This document shows, in pieces, positions 37,201 through 45,415 of a stretch of DNA of 64,000 bases. The translations under genes and the position numbers were made by a program. Location: positions 1,075,818 to 1,139,817 of the forward strand of contig VXAU01004384.1 of the NCBI GenBank assembly GCA_013399695.1, given 5' to 3'. Position 1 is the stretch's first letter, and each line of letters begins with the position of its first letter. The DNA is from Formicarius rufipectus (taxonomy: Eukaryota; Chordata; Aves; Passeriformes; Formicariidae). The notes below the pieces were generated by a model, which saw only the letters and a program-made list of their open reading frames with translations, was not told the DNA's origin and searched no databases.

Positions 37201-40200
37201 ACACCATTTCCCCCAACGTATTTGCTGGTGCTTGAGAAATTAAACTTTCTGCAGCAGACTGAAAACTTTTTAGGTCTTTTGAACCACTGAAACCTTCTAA
37301 ACTGCTCTTTTACTGAGTCAGAAGTAGACAGGACTTTGAGCTTGTGTTACCACTTGAATATGAAAACAGAATATTTTCGCTTTAAGCAAAATACAAACTC
37401 ACTTCTGTTTCATTAGGAGCAATTTAGGATGAAGGATAATATGTTTAAAGGGACAGCTGTTTTGCATTCCTGCTTCCCTCAAGCATCACTGAAATGGTTA
37501 ATAAATATCAGTAAAGAACTCCTGTAGACCTTGAAAAAAAACAGGTTGAAATAGCTGCTCTGTTAACTGCCCTAACAACTGTTTGTTTTAGGATGCTTTG
37601 ATCTTTGATAAAAATAGAAGTTTACGTTTTCTGCAGTAATATGTGCTGAGGTTCAGGTTTGGTTTTGAAAGTTTAATTTTGGAAAGACAAACTTTAACTG
37701 GCTTAAGTTGTGATAGCCGTAAATGGTGTAATGGTTCATTTACTAGGTTATGTCTTGGTGTTGCAGAGTCAAATTCCAGGCAGATCCTCTTAAGTCAGAA
37801 GCTTGAGCCAAATTCATCTGAGGTAATCTTAAAGAAAAGACCAAATTTTTTTTTAATGTTATTGCTTCTCTGATACATGATTAGCAGAGCAATAGCTGCC
37901 TTTAGAGCTGTGATTGCTGCTGCTGCTTTATAGCTTTTAAAAAAATACTCCTGAGTTTGGAGGCTTGTATTTCTGTCAGCTTTCCTCAGCCCCTGTAACC
38001 CATAATTGTAGTCTCTCTCTGCAATCTGAGTTCTCAAATCTGGGCTATCGAGAGAACTTACGAATCTGGATTTGTATTTGCTTAGTACAGTCTGTACTTT
38101 CAGTATAATATGGGACCAACAGAAGATTTGATGTTTGCTAATAGCTACTGTGCTAACAGACCATGAGCTCTGAAGTTCAGTGAAGATTTGTGGCCCCTTG
38201 TTGGCTTTTAACCTTTGCTGTCCTTTCAATGAGCAAAATGTTACACTAGTATAATAGTGATTGGGTGCTTAGCCCATGTTGTGTGGAGTGTGGTTTACTA
38301 TTTTTGAATAACTGTTTGTAAAGTTAATCTTACTATTAGACTAGCTGTGTCTGTTGTTTCTAACTTTGCTTTAGAAGAATAGTCAAGATGAGAATTACCC
38401 AAAAGCTTCGTCTCCTTTGGAACAAGTTAAAACAGATTCTGCGATTCTTGCCGAGCAAGTAAGAAATGTTTGTTTGATTTCAAAGTTTTCCAGTCAGGAG
38501 ACTTCAGACAAAGGGGAGCTTCATCACAGCCATGTATGTATTACAATACTGGCTTCTAATTACATAGTCATTTCTATGGTGATAATGCTAACAGATCCAT
38601 AACTGTAAGCACAAAATTTTATGTCCAACATAAAGAATGTAGAAGGACAATCCTTGCTATAAAAGTAAAAGCGTATTTATACTCTTCTGAGAGAGGGGTT
38701 ATGTCATACCTTTCTACCAAGGTAACTGTGCTTTTCACTTTAAATTCTTTACCTTTTCAAGGCTTCTCCAAGGTTATTGGTAGTGGTTTGTGAGAGTGGC
38801 TTTTCTTTTGGGTGGGAGATGCTTAAATCTGAGGCTCGTGGAGGTGGTTGTAGCACTGATGGCCCTGTCACAGGGATGTCCTGTATGGAGCTCAGGTCTC
38901 TTGATACATTTTGAGTTAATACTTTGCTGTGGTGATGGTGGTAGTCTGGGCAATACTGAGCCATCAGTTTGGTAGAAGTCAGACATGCTGGGGGTTGCCA
39001 GCAGTGCTGTGATTGAGAATAGTTTACTGTGATTTCTTTGTTTTTACAGAACCTGACAGAATGCTTACCGAGCGTAACTCCAACACCCTCACCTGTCTTC
39101 TCTGAGGTGCATTTACCTCCAGCAGTGCCTTCTGTACCAGCCATCGTGCCAGCTTGGCCAAGTGAGCCAACAACCTATGGACCAGCAGGTTTGAAGAAAT
39201 ATTAACATACATCAGAAACTACTAACCCTGAAAAACTGTCTTACTGAATTGAAGATGTCTCTCATGTAATTTCACACTCCAAAGGCAGTAATTCATAGGA
39301 TTAAAGCTTCTCACTGCTGAGGAGAGCTAGTGAGAGTTCTGTTAGGCCTTTGGTTGCTTGCATTTACAGTTTGCTTCACTCCTAGCCTGAAGGTGGAAGA
39401 GGGATGTGTACTCAGTTCTCTGTTTACTCACGAGTGGGATAGCACTGAGTTTTGAGGATCTGCTTAAAGTAGAGCACATTGTCAGCGTGTTGAAACTTGA
39501 TACACATTTGTGCTCTGTGTCCCATGTAATAAGCTCCTGGGCTGACTAAGGGCTCAGCTTGGTCCTTGTCTGGAACTAATGAGATCCAGTTGGACATGAG
39601 CTGCAGAGCCAGTATCCTGTTTTTTTGTGCTGGGCATATCTTTTGGTATGTGGAATTAGCTTAGATTTAGTGTTGCTCTTTAGATCAGGTGCTGTATTTT
39701 CTCTCTCACTGCTGTGTTTTCTGTACAAGGCCTACCTTTCAGATCAGCATACTTTGTGCACAAGACAGTAATAATCCTGTCATGCTTGACTGTGTCTGTG
39801 CCAGAAGATGCGTAACCCAGTCACTCTGAGCTCAGAGGCAGAGTGGACTGTAAATGACTAGTCAGAACGAGAACTTCAGGGATTCACATACAAATTTCAG
39901 TTCCCCCATTTTTTCCCTTCCTATTCGCTTCTGGCATTTATAATTTTAAAAATAAATATAGGCACAGTTTAGCTCTTTCTGTAAAGCTTAGATTATCTGT
40001 TTAATTCTTTCTGAAAATTATTCTCTGCATTTTGAAGGTTGCTTTTCTGCTGTCATCTTGGCTTGTGGTTTTATGTATATATTATACACACGCACATGCC
40101 TGCATTTTTTATATATGTATCTTTTATATGTATGTTGGGGCTTTTTTCCCCTTTGTAGGTATTCCATCCCAAATACCTGCTTCTTCACTGATGCCAGGAC

Positions 40201-43200
40201 CAGCAGCGGGACCTGACTCTATTGTATCACAGGCTCAGGTAACATCTGCTTCAGTTGCTGGACTTCCTGTGTGGCTACAAGCAGTTAACCAGCCTTTAAT
40301 GCCTTTGCCTCAGACTCTGAATCCTTACCAGGATCCTCTATACCCTGGATTCCCTTTAAGTGAAAAGGGAGAAAGAGCTGTTGCACCCTCTTACTCCCTG
40401 TGCAATACTGGGGAAGACTTACCTAAAGGTGAGATGGTCTGGATTTCCTAAGTTTTCTTAAAATGTAGATTAAGACAACTTTTTTTGGTCCTGTTTTCAG
40501 TTCTTGTCAGGAGATCTAACTCTTGTGGTTCTGTGGTTTGGGACGTGGGTGGGGATATTGAATGGAGCTGTAGCTCTTCAGTTTGCATTGCCAACATCGT
40601 GGCTGTTTTAAGTGGTCACACCTGGAAATCTGATACTGTCATTTTGGTGGTTCTTAGCTTGACCAACCCTAGCTTGAGGTTTTGTGAGGGTAAAGAATTA
40701 TCTTTGGAGAACTGCTTCCTCTTACAGTAACAGGTTTGCTCATGTAATTTAAAGCTTGGAGCGTTTCCCTTCTGATGTGGGGAAAATACAGGTTTTGTCA
40801 TACTACAAATGCAAGGTATGCCCATAAAGATCATCTCATATCTGACTACACGGTGGTGTTTGTTGGCTGAACGATCCTTATAAAACAGAAGTCCAGTTCC
40901 ACAGACTGTTGGCACAACTGCAGTTTAAATTTCAATTCTCTAAGTATCTTACTGTGGCAAAAAAAAGCCCAATAAATCAATTGAAGACATGGAAGCAGAA
41001 ATGTAAGACCAGTGTTGTCCACTGAAACAGAACTTTATGCAGGGACTAATTTTTGTATTAGATGAAATATTTTAGGTCTTCATAAACATTTTTTCTGTTT
41101 TTTTTTTCAGATAAGAATATTCTTAGATTTTTCTTCAATCTTGGTGTGAAGGTAAGTCTTCCAACTTCCATATGTTTTTGTGTTTGTTATAGCATAAAAA
41201 ATGGCTTGTAAATGCTTGGTAGTACTGTGAGTGCAGAAGTTTGGTTGCTGCAGGCAAGTCCATCTTTAAATTTTAAATACTTTCTAGTTTTGTCTTCTGT
41301 TAACTGGGTTTCCAGCAGTGGTCCACAGTACACTTCAAATCAAGAGAAATCAACTCTATCTCAACAATAATAGCGAGAGCCAGTGGCTTCCAGCTGTGGC
41401 AGTACAGTCGAATGTGCTTCTCAAAATCACAGATAAATTGAGTGTGAAGATTGGCTCTTTCAGACACAGGGAGTAGGGACTGAGAAAAATGCCCTCAACC
41501 TTAACCACTGCAGTAGATTTCCCAAGATCTTTCTGTGGGGACAGTCCCCTAAATAACCTGCATGTTTATGCTTTCTCCTCAAACAACAACAGTATTTTCC
41601 TTTTAATCCTTTAAGTAATTACAACAGTGGTTGATGTGTGTAGGTGATACAAATCCGTGTGCGTGCTTGGGGAGGAGGCTCATCTGAAAAACCAACATTT
41701 TCCATTACTTGGCAAGGCCTAGTTGTTTCTTTAGTTTCTGCCTTCTGAACACAAAAATGTTCCTTTTTTACCTTCTTCCGTCAGGCAAATGACTTGGGGT
41801 AAGGTGCTGAGAGCACCTGGCTTGTTCCATATGGCTGTCCATAGAAACAGTTCTTTGGTATATGGGCATGCAGAGAGGAAAGGGCACAGTGTACCCTGTA
41901 AATTTGGTAACTCTGTGCCTAATACCAGTCTCTTTGCTTAATAGAAAATCCAGAAGTCATTAATTAGCAAGTGTCACTGCAATGTATTTTAAACAGAGAA
42001 TGTTTCATAAGCAGACATATGTTTGGGACCCTCCCTGCTGGTACTTAGGATTATGTGGGATCTGGTCTGTCGTTTTGGTGCTCCAGCACCATCTGCTGGT
42101 CCCAGCACCACGTTCTAGCAGCTTTGTTCCTCTGCTGCTGTCACGAGGTACAATAGACCCAGGAACTACTTGCTTAATTTCTCTGCTGCTCTGGTCCCAG
42201 ATCCTAGCTGGAAAAGGAACCTATCTCCTGACTTTATGGGAGGGCTAAGAGCTGATCTGTGAGGTTGTGTGGTTATGTATGGATTTCAATCTACAAATTG
42301 TCCTCAGGGAAATGATCTAACTTTGGGTCTCATTGTAATCTTTTTTTTAAATGAAAAGATGTGCAAGGTATGACTTCTTGTTTTATTACCCCTTAGAATT
42401 TTTAAAGCAGACTGGTGGAATGAATTGCTAATTAATAAAGGTGATTCTGGGAAATGACGTTGAAATGTTTGTCTTCAAACATAGCTAAAGTGTGACTTAG
42501 TATCGTTGTGTGTTTAACTATATAGAAATTGTTGCTGAGTTTTCTTACTGCTGGTAACTGTTGCTCATTTCTACGGGATTTGAAAGGAATCAAAATATAA
42601 AACCAGCCATACTAGAGTCCTAAAATTCAGAATTGAGGGCAGCCACTGTAAATAACATTTAATTCCTACAATTAGTTTCAAAATGGTAAATGACTGGTAT
42701 GCTTTTTATGTCTGTTTGAACATTTTAAAAGACCAAATAATTGATTTTTACTTCCCCCACCCCGTCTTGCAGGCATACAGTTGTCCCATGTGGGCACCCC
42801 ATTCTTACTTGTACCCTCTGCACCAGGCCTACTTAGCTGCTTGTAGAATGTACCCCAACGTGTCCCTCCCAGTGTACCCACACAACCCCTGGTTCCAGGA
42901 GGCTCCGCCGACTCAGAGCGAAAGTGAAACTGCGCGACCGAACAGGCACTTTGGTGTTCAGAGCGAGCCCAGGTCCAATGGTCAGATTGCACAGGTTGAC
43001 AGCAGATCTCCAGCACTGCCTCTAATTATACCTACAGCTCAGGTGTCAGAGAGTCAAGGACAGGTCTGTGTAGAGACGGAGAATCCAGCGCAAGCTCTTC
43101 ACGCAAACTATGAGGAGTCCTTGAGAGGGAAGAACATGTTCCCACAGCCGCCCTTTGGACACAGTCACTTTCTAGGAGCTGTCCCAATAGCGCCTCCCTT

Positions 43201-44020
43201 CTTCCCTCACTTTTGGTATGGGTACCCAGTTCAGGGTTTCATTGACAATTCAGTAGGGAGACCTGGTGTTGTCATGTCGCCTGAGGACAAAGAAGCAGCA
43301 GCTGGCACCTCTGCCACCATGTACGTGGGCAAAGAAAGCAGCCCCCCGGTGCCTGGAGCGAACTGTGCAGAGCAGCTCCAGAAGACCAACAGCAGCAGTG
43401 GCTCCAGCACCGTCCCATTCCCTGTGGCTGGTGCAGGCAGCCAGTGCAATGCCCCCAAGGACACTTCACTGAGGGCACCTCAGCTGGAGCAGACTTGCCC
43501 TCTCGCTGCTCCCAAGCAGAAGACACCTGGGCAGCAGCAGCAGCACCGCGCTCCACAGACACAGGGGCTGGAGAGGCAGCCGGCAGCGCCTGGCTTGCAG
43601 CCACCGCTGGCAGAGCCACCGAGAACAGAACTGAAAAACAGCATCCCTGGCCGCAAGGAGAAGGCTGGGAAAGGCAGAGAGTCCAAGGGTGCTGCTAATG
43701 CACAGCTGGAAAGCAGGGCACAGAGAACGAGGGAAGAGAGCTCCGAGGACGAGAGTGAAGTTTCTGACATGCTGAGGAGTGGTAGATCCAAACAGTTCTA
43801 TAACCAGACTTACGGAGGAGGCAGAAGGCCTAGACTTGAGAGGGGTTATTCCAGCAGGGGAGGATACCAGTTCCAAAGAAACGAGGAGGCCTGGAAAGGA
43901 CCACCCAGCAGAAGCAGAGATGATGGCTACCAGTATCAGCGGAACTTCAGAGGGCAGCCATATAGGAACGACAGGAGAAGGGCAACACTGGGAGATAATC
44001 AGAGGGGGCAGCAAGCGTAG
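17678..44020 (+). CDS. OTUD4: OTU domain-containing deubiquitinase 4, complete, 21 coding exons
   Basis: The coding exons join to 3387 bases (1128 residues plus stop); human OTUD4 is 1114 residues. The OTU cysteine-protease domain covers about residues 20-145, with Asp35, catalytic Cys38 (KDGSCLFRAV) and His141 (NGNHYDIVYP). A Ser/Asp/Glu patch (SASDSEDD, about 197-204) follows. A Tudor-like stretch covers about 280-322, a UIM-like helix about 446-462 (EERREKQAIEESRSLYE), then a Pro-rich linker, an aromatic conserved block (MWAPHSYLYPLHQAYLAACR, from about 719) and an Arg/Gly/Tyr-rich tail. From the family literature: OTUD4 removes K48- and, when phosphorylated, K63-linked ubiquitin, scaffolds USP7/USP9X for ALKBH repair enzymes, acts on MyD88/MAVS signalling and binds RNA in cytoplasmic granules. 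The chosen start has A at -3 and G at +4. All junctions are GT-AG and phase-consistent. The catalytic residues are intact, so I expect an active enzyme. Confidence 0.97.
18604..18650 (-). mobile_element. Short CR1 3'-end remnant in OTUD4 intron 1
   Basis: TATAGAATCATTTATGTTGG followed by AAATGACCTCCAAGAAGG matches an inverted CR1 3' terminus; the rest is too decayed to follow. Confidence 0.6.
19367..19450 (+). CDS. OTUD4: OTUD4 coding exon 2 (residues 47-74)
   Basis: Encodes VLHSQSRHIDVRMACVDYLR and continues to FEA, the OTU helix after the catalytic cysteine. Acceptor ctgtag, donor gtaagt, phase 0 on both sides, so skipping it would keep frame but remove 28 residues of the fold. Confidence 0.95.
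20400..22410 (+). mobile_element. Possible decayed L2-clade LINE in OTUD4 intron 2
   Basis: The 3' part (22316-22410) reads GATTGTAAGCTTTTTGAGGG then CAGGG, and later CAGTGGGTCATGGACTGGGG. This is the tail type of ancient amniote L2-like LINEs. The 2 kb before it is C/T-rich, as those LINE bodies are, but I cannot align it by eye. The long T tract splits it. Confidence 0.4.
22129..22214 (+). repeat. Poly-T tract of 86 bases with one G
   Basis: Uninterrupted T except G at 22184, in OTUD4 intron 2. The length is likely polymorphic and may be mis-assembled. Confidence 0.9.
22468..22518 (+). CDS. OTUD4: OTUD4 coding exon 3 (residues 75-91)
   Basis: A 51-base exon encoding FIEGPFEDYLKNLENPQ, which aligns with FIEGSFEEYLKRLENPQ of human OTUD4. 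Acceptor aatacag follows a T tract; donor is gtatgt. Phase 0 on both sides. Confidence 0.94.
23650..23696 (+). CDS. OTUD4: OTUD4 coding exon 4 (residues 92-106, Lys107 split)
   Basis: Encodes EWVGQVEISALSLMY, the W-G-x-x-E-(I/L)-x-A-L-x-x-L segment typical of OTU proteases. Acceptor atacag, donor gtaaga, ending two bases into a Lys codon. Confidence 0.94.
25555..25627 (+). CDS. OTUD4: OTUD4 coding exon 5 (residues 107-131)
   Basis: Encodes KDFIIYREPNASPSCVTENG and continues to FSDK. DFIIYRE is the central OTU strand. The acceptor ttag follows a long T tract; the donor is gtaaaa. Confidence 0.94.
26079..26160 (+). CDS. OTUD4: OTUD4 coding exon 6 (residues 132-158), catalytic His
   Basis: Encodes VLLCFSNGNHYDIVYPIEYS and continues to ALCQ. 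His141 in NGNHYD corresponds to human His148. Acceptor aatag, donor gtaagt, ending one base into Ser159. Confidence 0.95.
26970..27114 (+). CDS. OTUD4: OTUD4 coding exon 7 (residues 159-206)
   Basis: Encodes SLLYELLYEKVFDVDVKKV, then an acidic stretch with SASDSEDDNY. Ser199 and Ser201 fit the human CK2 positions Ser202/Ser204 reported to switch on K63-linked cleavage; that equivalence is from motif alignment. Acceptor cccag, donor gtaaaa. Confidence 0.94.
28296..28318 (+). repeat. (GT)n microsatellite in OTUD4 intron 7
   Basis: About 11 uninterrupted GT dinucleotides. Confidence 0.9.
29039..29096 (+). CDS. OTUD4: OTUD4 coding exon 8 (residues 207-226)
   Basis: Encodes RSKATTVSDVNGMKSLSGNK, matching the human SKTAAAAADVNG region. 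The acceptor reads gcagaag, a tandem NAGNAG site that could drop one residue. Donor gtattt. Confidence 0.92.
29479..29596 (+). CDS. OTUD4: OTUD4 coding exon 9 (residues 227-265)
   Basis: Encodes HLENNGNSTLSVVPKKVLKS and LDPLVYRNIEYDVWLQSKW, clearly orthologous to the human KVLKSLNPAVYRNVEYEIWL segment. Acceptor atatag, donor gtaagt. Confidence 0.94.
29821..29885 (+). CDS. OTUD4: OTUD4 coding exon 10 (residues 266-287)
   Basis: Encodes DQQKQDFSIAAGMQYSVGDK followed by CK, the entry into the Tudor-like domain. Acceptor tttacag, donor gtgagt, ending in phase 0. Confidence 0.94.
31567..31667 (+). CDS. OTUD4: OTUD4 coding exon 11 (residues 288-320), Tudor-like
   Basis: Encodes VRLDHNGKFYNAHIQEV and RSDNGPVVVFVEELGA. 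The pattern GDKC-x-V-x-L-D-x-x-G-K-x-Y-x-A is that of a Tudor barrel. Acceptor ttgtag, donor gtaagt. Confidence 0.94.
32160..32193 (+). other. G-quadruplex-prone G-run cluster in OTUD4 intron 11
   Basis: G runs of 3, 5, 3, 3 and 6 lie within 34 bases (32160-62, 32165-69, 32179-81, 32184-86, 32188-93). One loop is 9 bases, the others 1-2. It is on the transcribed-sense strand, so could also form in pre-mRNA. Confidence 0.5.
32755..32879 (+). CDS. OTUD4: OTUD4 coding exon 12 (residues 321-362)
   Basis: Encodes KHSVSLKSLKPLPQTSPMEG then WNTVPGKKIKKFFPTWGQNA. WNTVxGKK is conserved with human. The donor gtagga departs from consensus at +3 to +6 but keeps frame with the next exon. Confidence 0.92.
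32998..33178 (+). CDS. OTUD4: OTUD4 coding exon 13 (residues 363-422)
   Basis: Low-complexity linker with KSQSKSIKPQSALPPRLQHT, matching the human KPIKAPSALPPRLQHP block. The intron before it is only 118 bases. Acceptor ccacag, donor gtaaag. Confidence 0.93.
34308..34467 (+). CDS. OTUD4: OTUD4 coding exon 14 (residues 423-476), UIM-like helix
   Basis: Encodes SRDCNYFGLSPEERREKQAI followed by EESRSLYEIQQRDEQAFPAL, nearly identical to human. The A-I-E-E-S-R core resembles a ubiquitin-interacting motif. Acceptor gtgcag, donor gtatgc. Confidence 0.95.
35656..35776 (+). CDS. OTUD4: OTUD4 coding exon 15 (residues 477-516)
   Basis: Ser/Gln-rich linker ending NERRNSKWTAEVEEQKEK, aligned with human DRKGSRRRMDTEERKDK. 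Acceptor ctttag, donor gtaaaa, leaving one base (G) that requires exon 16 to keep the frame open. Confidence 0.9.
37767..37822 (+). CDS. OTUD4: OTUD4 coding exon 16 (residues 517-535)
   Basis: A 56-base exon encoding ESNSRQILLSQKLEPNSSE, aligned with human SIHGHSQLDKRPEPSTLEN. It was found because exon 15 cannot join exon 17 directly without a stop. Acceptor ttgcag, donor gtaatc. Confidence 0.88.
38375..38458 (+). CDS. OTUD4: OTUD4 coding exon 17 (residues 536-563)
   Basis: Encodes KNSQDENYPKASSPLEQVKT and DSAILAEQ, aligned with human DDKYATVSSPSKSKKLECPSPAEQ. The acceptor ttagaag is a NAGNAG pair, so the first Lys may be optional. Donor gtaaga. Confidence 0.9.
39050..39188 (+). CDS. OTUD4: OTUD4 coding exon 18 (residues 564-609)
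   Basis: Pro-rich, ending AVPSVPAIVPAWPSEPTTYG, matching human AVPSLPATVPAWPSEPTTFG. Acceptor tttacag. The donor cag|gtttga is weak past the GT, so it may depend on splicing enhancers. Confidence 0.92.
40159..40428 (+). CDS. OTUD4: OTUD4 coding exon 19 (residues 610-699)
   Basis: Encodes a Pro/Ala/Gln-rich region containing LQAVNQPLMPLPQTLNPYQD and PLYPGFPLSEKGERAVAPSY, strongly conserved with human. Acceptor tttgtag, donor gtgaga. Confidence 0.95.
41111..41151 (+). CDS. OTUD4: OTUD4 coding exon 20 (residues 700-713)
   Basis: A 41-base exon encoding DKNILRFFFNLGVK, identical in motif to human DKNILRFFFNLGVK. Acceptor tttttcag, donor gtaagt. Confidence 0.95.
42773..44020 (+). CDS. OTUD4: OTUD4 terminal coding exon 21 (residues 714-1128)
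   Basis: Begins AYSCPMWAPHSYLYPLHQAY and contains PVYPHNPWFQEAP and FPHFWYGYPVQGFIDN, all conserved with human. Residues about 880-1030 are GC-rich, disordered and Gln/Pro/Ala-rich (QQQQHRAPQ) and do not follow the mammalian sequence. Conservation resumes at REESSEDESEV and SDMLRSGRSKQFYNQTYGGG, then a GYSSRGGYQ/GYQYQRNFRG tail suited to RNA binding. Stop TAG at 44018-44020. Acceptor cttgcag. Confidence 0.96.
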   Translation, partial: AYSCPMWAPHSYLYPLHQAYLAACRMYPNVSLPVYPHNPWFQEAPPTQSESETARPNRHFGVQSEPRSNGQIAQVDSRSPALPLIIPTAQVSESQGQVCVETENPAQALHANYEESLRGKNMFPQPPFGHSHFLGAVPIAPPFFPHFWYGYPVQGFIDNSVGRPGVVMSPEDKEAAAGTSATMYVGKESSPPVPGANCAEQLQKTNSSSGSSTVPFPVAGAGSQCNAPKDTSLRAPQLEQTCPLAAPKQKTPGQQQQHRAPQTQGLERQPAAPGLQPPLAEPPRTELKNSIPGRKEKAGKGRESKGAANAQLESRAQRTREESSEDESEVSDMLRSGRSKQFYNQTYGGGRRPRLERGYSSRGGYQFQRNEEAWKGPPSRSRDDGYQYQRNFRGQPYRNDRRRATLGDNQRGQQA

Positions 44021-44762
44021 TGAGTGGAGAATTGAGAAATTTAAAATGCAAAATGTAATTTGAAGTAGCAGTTTAAGATCTTAATTTCTCTTTAGTGAAG
44101 TTCAAGGATATGTTTAACTTTTGGCGAGTAAAGACTAGAAGGACCTAAGTCCGACCATAGGGTTTTGGGGGGAATCTTAAAGAGTTTGTTTGGCTTAGTT
44201 TTTTCTCAATGTCAAATTAGAAAAAAAAATAGGTTGTGTTTGATAATTTTTTTCCCCACAAAGGTTTGAGTTTGTGATAGAAGATGGGTATGTATGTTTA
44301 CTAGAGTGACAAATTACAGCATTTGACATGATCTAGATTCTAAAATTGACGGTAACATTGCACCAAATATAAATGTATATTTTATCATACAATGCCTTAG
44401 TTCTGAACTGAGCTAAAGGAATTCTCAGCCTACTGCACTGTTGTCTCTGATATGCTTCCAACCCAAAGGCCTTTCATCTCAAAAAGAAAAAATATCTGTC
44501 AAACTTGAATGTTTCTCTTGTGTGTTACACGTATGGCAGCCAGCTAACCCTGTGTCTTAGGTATGTTGTATATAGTTCCTTTCATAATCATAGGGTATAT
44601 TTTTGAATTTTAAAAAGCATTTATTTGGTGAAATCAAAATCAAGACAAGCAGTCAAGAATACCTGTGTATGAACTGATGAGAATGGCTGTTTCCACCATG
44701 AATTCTTCTTAATGCTGGTGTGACTAGAATGGTGCCTATGCCAACTGAATAATTACAAAGAC

Positions 44763-44768
44763 AATAAA
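44763..44768 (+). terminator. Proximal poly(A) signal of OTUD4
   Basis: AATAAA at 743 bases past the stop codon. It could give a shorter transcript; the downstream GU-rich element is weak. Confidence 0.4.
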
Positions 44769-45390
44769 AATGTAGATGCTATGCATTTCCAAAATAATTC
44801 TGCATCTGTTATAATAGCAGAAGTTTTTTTAATGCCACTTTAACACTAATGCACTGACAAATCCTAGATATTTTGTGGGGAGATGCATAAAGTACCTGTT
44901 ACGTTTTTTTAAGTTTGTATGATTGAGCTACTGTTCAGTATTCCTTTGTTGTTGCACTGTTGATGTTTTGCATGTACAGCTCCTTGCTGGAACTACTTTT
45001 AAAAGCAAGATGGAGAGTCTCTGTGTGCTCTGCCCTTCCCTACAATTCAGAAGAAAGTGGCTTCTGCCTTATATTTTTACACTGTGTCAGAGTTCTGATG
45101 CTGTTTCTTCTGACCCCAATTACGATCTCCGCAGTGTTCCTGTTGCCTTTGCTGTTTGGATGTTCAGCTGTCCAAACCTGGAGAGTGCAGTGTGCACAGT
45201 ATTCACTCAGCTCTGTTGCTCTGTACAATTTAACTGTTGTGTATATTTTTATATCTCTGTATACAGTAGTGTAGGTGATGGTACCCCCTCATTTGTGTCT
45301 GAGATTGTGCACCCTTGGTGAGGAAACCAGAGTGATAGTTACAGATAAAGTTTGTTTTCAGATGCATGCTATGTATAAACCCCTAATTAA

Positions 45391-45396
45391 AATAAA
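45391..45396 (+). terminator. Distal poly(A) signal of OTUD4
   Basis: AATAAA followed within 25 bases by a TTTGTCTTTTC-type U-rich element. Cleavage is expected at about 45408-45420. Confidence 0.6.
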
Positions 45397-45415
45397 TATT
45401 TGTCTTTTCACTTTC

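Larger units (their letters stand above)
31668..42772 (+). other. OTUD4 introns 11 to 20
   Basis: Ten introns, from 118 bases (32880-32997) to about 2.0 kb (35777-37766). Intron 11 holds the G-rich cluster. I see no mobile element or RNA gene in the others. Confidence 0.7.
44021..45415 (+). other. OTUD4: OTUD4 3' untranslated region
   Basis: AT-rich sequence follows the stop codon with no splice sites needed. Two poly(A) signals are visible: AATAAA at 44763-44768 and AATAAA at 45391-45396, the latter followed by T-rich sequence. Open frames here, such as 44923-45321, have no start-context or similarity support. Confidence 0.7.

Noticed and set aside
35777..38374. Direct splice of OTUD4 exon 15 to exon 17
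   Set aside because: Phase 1 to phase 0 would create an immediate TAG stop; the 56-base exon at 37767 restores frame and matches human.
42678..44014. Antisense frames opposite OTUD4 exon 21
   Set aside because: Shadows of a well-supported coding exon.
44923..45321. A 132-residue frame downstream of OTUD4
   Set aside because: Falls in the 3' UTR before the poly(A) signal; no similarity recognised and no splice support.
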